Assembly (NCBI GenBank): GCA_003599015.1
Contig: QZIK01000048.1
Coordinates: 1 to 48,009, forward strand
From: Desulfobacteraceae bacterium
Lineage (GTDB): Bacteria; Desulfobacterota; DSM-4660; Desulfatiglandales; Desulfatiglandaceae
Direction of reading: 5' to 3'
Length of the DNA: 48,009 nt
The notes under the pieces were generated by a model. That model had not been told where the DNA came from. It was given only the letters and a program-made list of their open reading frames with translations, and made no database searches. The translations under genes were made by a program, and so were the position numbers. Shown piece by piece: positions 44,101 through 48,009 of this stretch. Position 1 is the first letter of the stretch, and each line of letters begins with the position of its first letter.

Positions 44101-45675
44101 CTAAGCATTTGTGATTTGGGCTGGAATGGTTGTTACGGGAAGCGTTACAGTAAAGGTGGAACCATGACCCTCTTTGCTGTTGACCCTTATACGGCCACTG
44201 TGTTTTGCAACTATACCCTGAGAGACGGAAAGTCCCAGGCCGGTGCCCCTGCCCTTGGCCTTGGTGGTAAAAAAAGGATCAAAGATGCTGCCAAGGATGT
44301 GTTCAGGAATGCCTCTGCCGAAATCCACCACTTTTACGGCGACATAACCAGGTTCATCAGCGGGCATAAGAAGGACATGGATCTTTCCGCCCTTACTGGA
44401 TGCATCTATAGCGTTAAGGATAAGATTTAGAAAAACCTGTCTTAGCTGCTGGCTGTCCCCGTGGACGCGAGGCAAATAGCCGGTTGACTGCAAGTCAATC
44501 TTTATACCGGACAGCTTGAGCTGATTGGACGCAAGAGCGATTGTCTCCCTGAGGATCTTTTCAAGATCAAGGGGTTCCACCTGAGAACTGCTTTCTCTGG
44601 CGAAATCAAGCAGGTTGCTGATAATGGATTTTGATCGACCCGCTTCTGCCACCACATCTTCCAGCATATCCTTTCTCTCTTCGTCCGACAGCTTCTCATA
44701 ATCTTCAAGGAGCATGTGTGCTGTAAGCGTTATATTGTTGAGCGGGTTATTGAGCTCATGAGCCACACCCGCGGTAAGGGTTCCCACCGCCCTCATCTTA
44801 TGGGACTGGACAAGAACCGCCTCACGGCTTTCCAGCTCCAGGATCATCTGGTTGATGGCAATGGCAAGATCTGTAAATTCATCTCTGAACCGGCGAGATG
44901 GAGTAATGGGCGTGAAGTCGCCTGAGGCTATTCGCTGGGCATAAACTGAGAAGCGTTCGATTGTACCAAGAATCCTTTTCCCGAGGAGATAAGCGTTTAC
45001 AATCAGCAGCACCAGAATAAAACCAAGGGCATAGACATGAATCCTGCGTGACCAGAGAAGCGCCTCTGATAGGGCCTCCTTTTCTTTCTTCATCAGTTCC
45101 TGACCAAAGGAGACCATCTTCTGGCCCTGCTCCCTGAGCTCAAACTCTATCTCTTTCTTTTTACCCTGATATTGCAGGATGTCTCCTTCACGGGTGTCAA
45201 GTTCTGCCAGCACCTTAAGGAGGGTTTCATATCGCTCGAGATTGCTTATGATCTGGGCGTGCCTGTCCTTGCCGAGTATCCTTTTCAACTCCTCGACATC
45301 TCCGGCATATATCTCCTTGGCCCGATAAACGTTTTCAAGAGCATCATTCAGGTTGGTTCCGTAAAGGAAGAAGTTTTTTTCAAAACGCCTTGCCTGCTGG
45401 ATCTCCAGCATGTAGTCATTAACGATCTCAAGAAACCTTAGCTTTGTTTCCACCTCATGGCTTACAATGATCAGAATTGTCCCGGTCGCAGCGGCAAACA
45501 GAAAAACCAGGAGAAAACTGAGATAAAGCTGCATCCTGAAGGAGAAACGCGGGCGGGCCAGCAGGCCCTCACGGGCCGACTCCGCAGCCTTTATACGCTC
45601 ATAGCGGCCCTCCAGGGTCACCCCCCCCTCCACCGCCGACTTCTCTGCTTCTCCATCTACCAGCATCCTGAACAT
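44101..45675 (-). CDS. Membrane histidine kinase with helical periplasmic sensor, HAMP
   Basis: 524 aa. TM1 (about 48-70) and TM2 (about 212-230) enclose a helical periplasmic sensor (four-helix-bundle type, [19 protein letters not shown]). HAMP (about 233-285), His[22 protein letters not shown] (H near 310), and HATPase (N-box [39 protein letters not shown]) follow. The start may be M1 (45675) or M4, which has a better Shine-Dalgarno (CGGAG, 9 nt). The REC-only regulator is 21 bp upstream on the same strand and is the likely partner. A Lys/Glu-rich tract before TM2 is coiled coil. Confidence 0.92.
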   Translation of the reverse strand: MFRMLVDGEAEKSAVEGGVTLEGRYERIKAAESAREGLLARPRFSFRMQLYLSFLLVFLFAAATGTILIIVSHEVETKLRFLEIVNDYMLEIQQARRFEKNFFLYGTNLNDALENVYRAKEIYAGDVEELKRILGKDRHAQIISNLERYETLLKVLAELDTREGDILQYQGKKKEIEFELREQGQKMVSFGQELMKKEKEALSEALLWSRRIHVYALGFILVLLIVNAYLLGKRILGTIERFSVYAQRIASGDFTPITPSRRFRDEFTDLAIAINQMILELESREAVLVQSHKMRAVGTLTAGVAHELNNPLNNITLTAHMLLEDYEKLSDEERKDMLEDVVAEAGRSKSIISNLLDFARESSSQVEPLDLEKILRETIALASNQLKLSGIKIDLQSTGYLPRVHGDSQQLRQVFLNLILNAIDASSKGGKIHVLLMPADEPGYVAVKVVDFGRGIPEHILGSIFDPFFTTKAKGRGTGLGLSVSQGIVAKHSGRIRVNSKEGHGSTFTVTLPVTTIPAQITNA

Positions 45676-45696
45676 CTCCGGTCGTTCAATAAAGTA

Positions 45697-46095
45697 CTAT
45701 TCATTCCCTTCAGAAACAGCCACTCCAAGGGCCTGCGCTGCCTTGGCAATAGCCTTTCTCAGTTCCTCAGGCGTAAAGGGCTTTGCTATGAAGTCATAGG
45801 CTCCCTTCTCCATTGCCTCGCGGGCAAGAGCCATCATTGCATATCCGGTTATCATTATCACCTTGGTGCGCGGGGACCTTTTTTTTACCCGCTCAAGGAC
45901 CTCTATCCCATCTATATCATCCATGCGAATATCGGTTACCACTATATCGAAGGTCTTTTCTTCTATTCTATTCAAGGCTGATTTGGGGTCCTCGAACACC
46001 TCCACCTCACATCCAATCTTTTCCACGGCCGGTTTAAGTCTTCTACCCACAATGGGTTCATCATCCAGCAGCAGGACATTCAGTTTTTGCGCCAT
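45697..46095 (-). CDS. REC-only response regulator
   Basis: 132 aa, a single REC domain. Acidic pair LLLDDEPIV, acceptor in VVTDIRMDDIDG, T/S in MITGY, and lysine in FIAKPFTPEEL are intact. There is no output domain, so it acts by protein contact or as a phosphate relay. I take the ATG at 46095, which has GGAGG 6 nt upstream; the track start (46107) has none. It sits between the cytidylate-kinase-like genes and the kinase gene, and the four form one probable operon. Confidence 0.9.
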   Translation of the reverse strand: MAQKLNVLLLDDEPIVGRRLKPAVEKIGCEVEVFEDPKSALNRIEEKTFDIVVTDIRMDDIDGIEVLERVKKRSPRTKVIMITGYAMMALAREAMEKGAYDFIAKPFTPEELRKAIAKAAQALGVAVSEGNE

Positions 46096-46156
46096 GTTTG
46101 CCTCCATCTCATTTCAGGTCGCTGGGTTATAATAAGGGCCAGGGAAATAGGAAATC

Positions 46157-46981
46157 TCACCTAAAACTCTGTGCCGCCTGCCTGAATATATCGTTTACCA
46201 CATGCACCTCCACATACTTGACGCCGTCTATCTTTCCCGCCATCTCCTTAATCATTTCGGATTTCCGGCGTTTCTCCCTCTTCATGCCTTTTGTCTCAAC
46301 AACGATAGTTGACCCGCTTGCCCTTACCTTTGCATCCGGAAACCGAGGCAGCAGAATGGTCCTGGCCCTTGAAGCGATCTCTTCGTCCCTCAGGCACTTG
46401 ATGGAATAGCTCATGGCCTTGAACTTCTTGTATCCGGCAGCCTCGACGATTGAGTTTACGGCCTCACCTGTTTCTATCTTATTAAGACTTATAACCATAT
46501 CATAACAGCCGGGGTCGGTCTCATCCACGGAAAATGCCTTGAGAGACCATCTCCTCCTGAAGTTCTCAAATCGTTTCAATGCCCTCTGAAGGGCTTCTCC
46601 GGAGAGATTTTTTCCTTCGGCTATCTCCCTTACGAGATCCTCCTGCGGGCAGAGTATCCTCACCTTCAAAACATGAGAGACGCCGAGGACATAGAGGTGT
46701 GCGGCCATCCCGTGGCAGACGACATTATCCTTTAGAAACTCTTCAACAACAGCCTGCTCCATGTGTGCCAGATAAAGGGTCTGTTCCCTTTGAGACATGC
46801 CCAGCACCGATGGAGTCTTATCCAGAGCCTTGATAAGCTTTTCTCTTGAAATGCCGGACTTTTCTGCCACATGTTCGATAATTTCCCTGTCAAGATAACG
46901 ATATCCGAGTTTCTTTGCCGTCTTTTCACCAATCTCTCTCCCGCGTCTGTATGACTCCGATGAGATCGCTATAATTGTCAT
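46157..46981 (-). CDS. Cytidylate-kinase-like protein with BON-like C-terminus (1)
   Basis: 274 aa. The N-terminal 200 residues belong to the cytidylate-kinase-like family: AISSESYRRGREIGEKTAKKLG at the P-loop position, RYLDREIIEHVAEKSG and VVCHGMAAHLYVLGVSHVLKVRI. The P-loop lacks the GKS/T lysine of true kinases, as does much of this family, so kinase activity is doubtful. Residues 205-270 look like a BON-type lipid- or ligand-binding domain (FPDAKVRASGSTIVVETKG, VKYVEVHVVND). AAGGA lies about 7 nt before the ATG. It follows its paralogue after 47 bp and precedes the two-component genes, so it may be a signalling partner. Confidence 0.75.
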   Translation of the reverse strand: MTIIAISSESYRRGREIGEKTAKKLGYRYLDREIIEHVAEKSGISREKLIKALDKTPSVLGMSQREQTLYLAHMEQAVVEEFLKDNVVCHGMAAHLYVLGVSHVLKVRILCPQEDLVREIAEGKNLSGEALQRALKRFENFRRRWSLKAFSVDETDPGCYDMVISLNKIETGEAVNSIVEAAGYKKFKAMSYSIKCLRDEEIASRARTILLPRFPDAKVRASGSTIVVETKGMKREKRRKSEMIKEMAGKIDGVKYVEVHVVNDIFRQAAQSFR

Positions 46982-47028
46982 TTTCTATTCCTTTCCGATT
47001 GGGTTATCAATCACGTCTTTCAAAGGCA

Positions 47029-47841
47029 TCATACGGCACTTAAAGGGGCAGTAGATCCTGAATGAACTTCCATGCTGTTGATTCCTTCCACCGTTTCTTC
47101 AAGCGGTTTTACCGCCTGGCGCAGTTTATTGGCGTGCCTTTCCCCTGATGTTGTATAGATAACCACATTTCCATATTCACACGTAACCATAACCTCGGGG
47201 AATTCCTCTATAAGGGCAGCCTTTACTGCGCAGGCTGTATCAAGATCATCCAGCTTCTGCTGGGATGAGGCAGTTGTTTTGAATGCCTCGCGGCAGGCCG
47301 CCCGGCAGATAAGGTCAACCGCATCGTCAAAGGAGAGCCTGTCTATCTTAAGCACAAGATCGTACAGAGAGCTGTCCCAGGGATCTGCTCCGTAAAGGCT
47401 CTGTGTCCATTTGCGGCGTTCCTGGTCGTCGGCCGTTATTATTGCGCGGGCCTTTTCCATGTTGATACCCTCGCGCTCGGCCTCTTTTTTTGCCCTTGTT
47501 TCAAGATCTGCAATAATCCTGACTTTCAAGACATGGGGGACACCTTTAAGAAGCAGATGCCCCGCAAGCCCGTGATAGACCACATTGTCTTTTTTCACCC
47601 TTGACACAAGAGCGCTTCGTATGAATGCCACATATACAGTCTTTTTTCGCCCCAGCCTTTCAAGTATGGAAGGGGCATCGTGAATGGCCCTGACAAGCTT
47701 TATCTCATCCACATGATATCTGCCGCTGGCGTCCAGAAGGACTTCCCTGCTTATGCAATCGTATTGGAGGAACTGTGCGACTTTTTCTGCCACCTCCTTT
47801 CCGCTGCTGTATGAACCCCGTGATATGGTTATTATCCCCAT
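47029..47841 (-). CDS. Cytidylate-kinase-like protein with BON-like C-terminus (2)
   Basis: 270 aa from the ATG at 47841 (GGGAGT 8 nt upstream); the track start at 47943 is inside a repeat. The P-loop position reads GIITISRGSYSSGKEVAEKVA, closer to a kinase loop than its neighbour. YHGLAGHLLLKGVPHVLKVRI matches the paralogue's core. A BON-like tail (EEFPEVMVTCEYGNVVIYTTSG) follows. It is the first gene of the four-gene signalling operon. The substrate is unknown. Confidence 0.75.
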   Translation of the reverse strand: MGIITISRGSYSSGKEVAEKVAQFLQYDCISREVLLDASGRYHVDEIKLVRAIHDAPSILERLGRKKTVYVAFIRSALVSRVKKDNVVYHGLAGHLLLKGVPHVLKVRIIADLETRAKKEAEREGINMEKARAIITADDQERRKWTQSLYGADPWDSSLYDLVLKIDRLSFDDAVDLICRAACREAFKTTASSQQKLDDLDTACAVKAALIEEFPEVMVTCEYGNVVIYTTSGERHANKLRQAVKPLEETVEGINSMEVHSGSTAPLSAV

Positions 47842-47892
47842 AAGCTGACTCCCTTTTCTAATAATATCATGAATAAAAAACTCATCTCCCTT

Positions 47893-48009
47893 AACAGGCT
47901 GTTGAAAACCCCCATCTGCTGCGTTTTGCTCATCCCTTGTCACTGCGGCGTACTGTTAAGTACGCCTCATTCCTCGTGATATCGCAGGCCTTGCATCTGG
48001 GCATTTTTC
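47893..48009. repeat. MITE-like dispersed repeat, cut by the window edge
   Basis: Begins AACAGGCTGTTGAAAA and contains a perfect hairpin GGCGTACT-GTTA-AGTACGCC (47947-47966). It ends at the window edge in GCATCTGGGCATTTTTC, whose CATCTG...TTT pattern mirrors the left end. I recall this kind of element from many Desulfobacterota genomes; that is memory, not a search. It is non-coding and lies upstream of the kinase-like operon. Confidence 0.65.

Noticed and set aside
1-48009. CRISPR array, prophage, IS element or toxin-antitoxin pair
   Set aside because: No regularly spaced repeats, no phage structural or integrase genes, no transposase and no toxin-antitoxin gene pair were seen on reading the tracks and sequence.

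Overview
The window looks like a contiguous chromosomal stretch from a Gram-negative anaerobe, most likely of the Desulfobacterota (former Deltaproteobacteria). The signs are recalled family associations, not searches: a DUF3795-DUF3786 Cys-rich protein, a ferredoxin-nitroreductase fusion, cytidylate-kinase-like proteins with a BON-like tail, a very high density of PAS/GAF/HATPase histidine kinases, a lipoprotein pathway pair (lspA-lgt), and a dispersed-repeat type at the right edge that I associate with these genomes. Base composition and codon use (AGG/AGA arginine, ATA isoleucine) look even throughout. I see no phage, plasmid, IS, CRISPR or toxin-antitoxin module.

Layout. 1-4.6 kb: a broken GGDEF-type membrane sensor at the left edge, a YgiQ-like radical SAM protein, and a minus-strand set with a DUF3795-DUF3786 protein, a DUF2752 membrane protein and another membrane protein. 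5.0-9.3 kb: a PAS-PAS-GAF-GAF histidine kinase whose stop codon overlaps the start of pyruvate kinase. 9.4-12.7 kb (minus): MgtE, a DHH/DHHA1 phosphoesterase and an AP-endonuclease-like TIM barrel. 12.8-14 kb: small membrane, cytosolic and lipoprotein genes. 14.1-18.2 kb (plus): ileS-lspA-lgt. 18.2-25.5 kb: an RsmG-SpoU rRNA/tRNA methyltransferase fusion, an RluA-type pseudouridine synthase, an unlisted 45-aa basic protein, a znuCB-type metal ABC transporter without its binding protein, and valS. 25.5-31 kb: an acidic protein, tRNA-Arg(CCG), a DUF4384 exported protein, a lipoprotein, a GalT/HIT protein and a ferredoxin-nitroreductase.

31-38 kb is a signalling island. Two histidine kinases and a NarL-type regulator form an overlapping operon, followed by an exported protein whose leader has interleaved inverted repeats. 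Then come a REC-HK-REC hybrid, a CheY-like regulator and a decayed kinase that has lost its phospho-acceptor box. 38.3-40.5 kb: a cold-shock protein, whose Shine-Dalgarno lies in an inverted repeat, and typA/bipA. 40.5-47.8 kb (minus): two paralogous SPFH proteins carrying three tandem approximately 58-residue modules, a histidine kinase/response regulator pair, and two cytidylate-kinase-like proteins. The window ends inside a MITE-like repeat.

Housekeeping genes (ileS, valS, pyk, typA, lspA, lgt, rsmG) are intact. Novelty candidates are concentrated in the signalling genes, the SPFH pair, the RsmG-SpoU fusion and several structured leaders. No single locus stands out as a clearly new defence or mobile system. 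All functions are read from motifs by eye; no database search was run.
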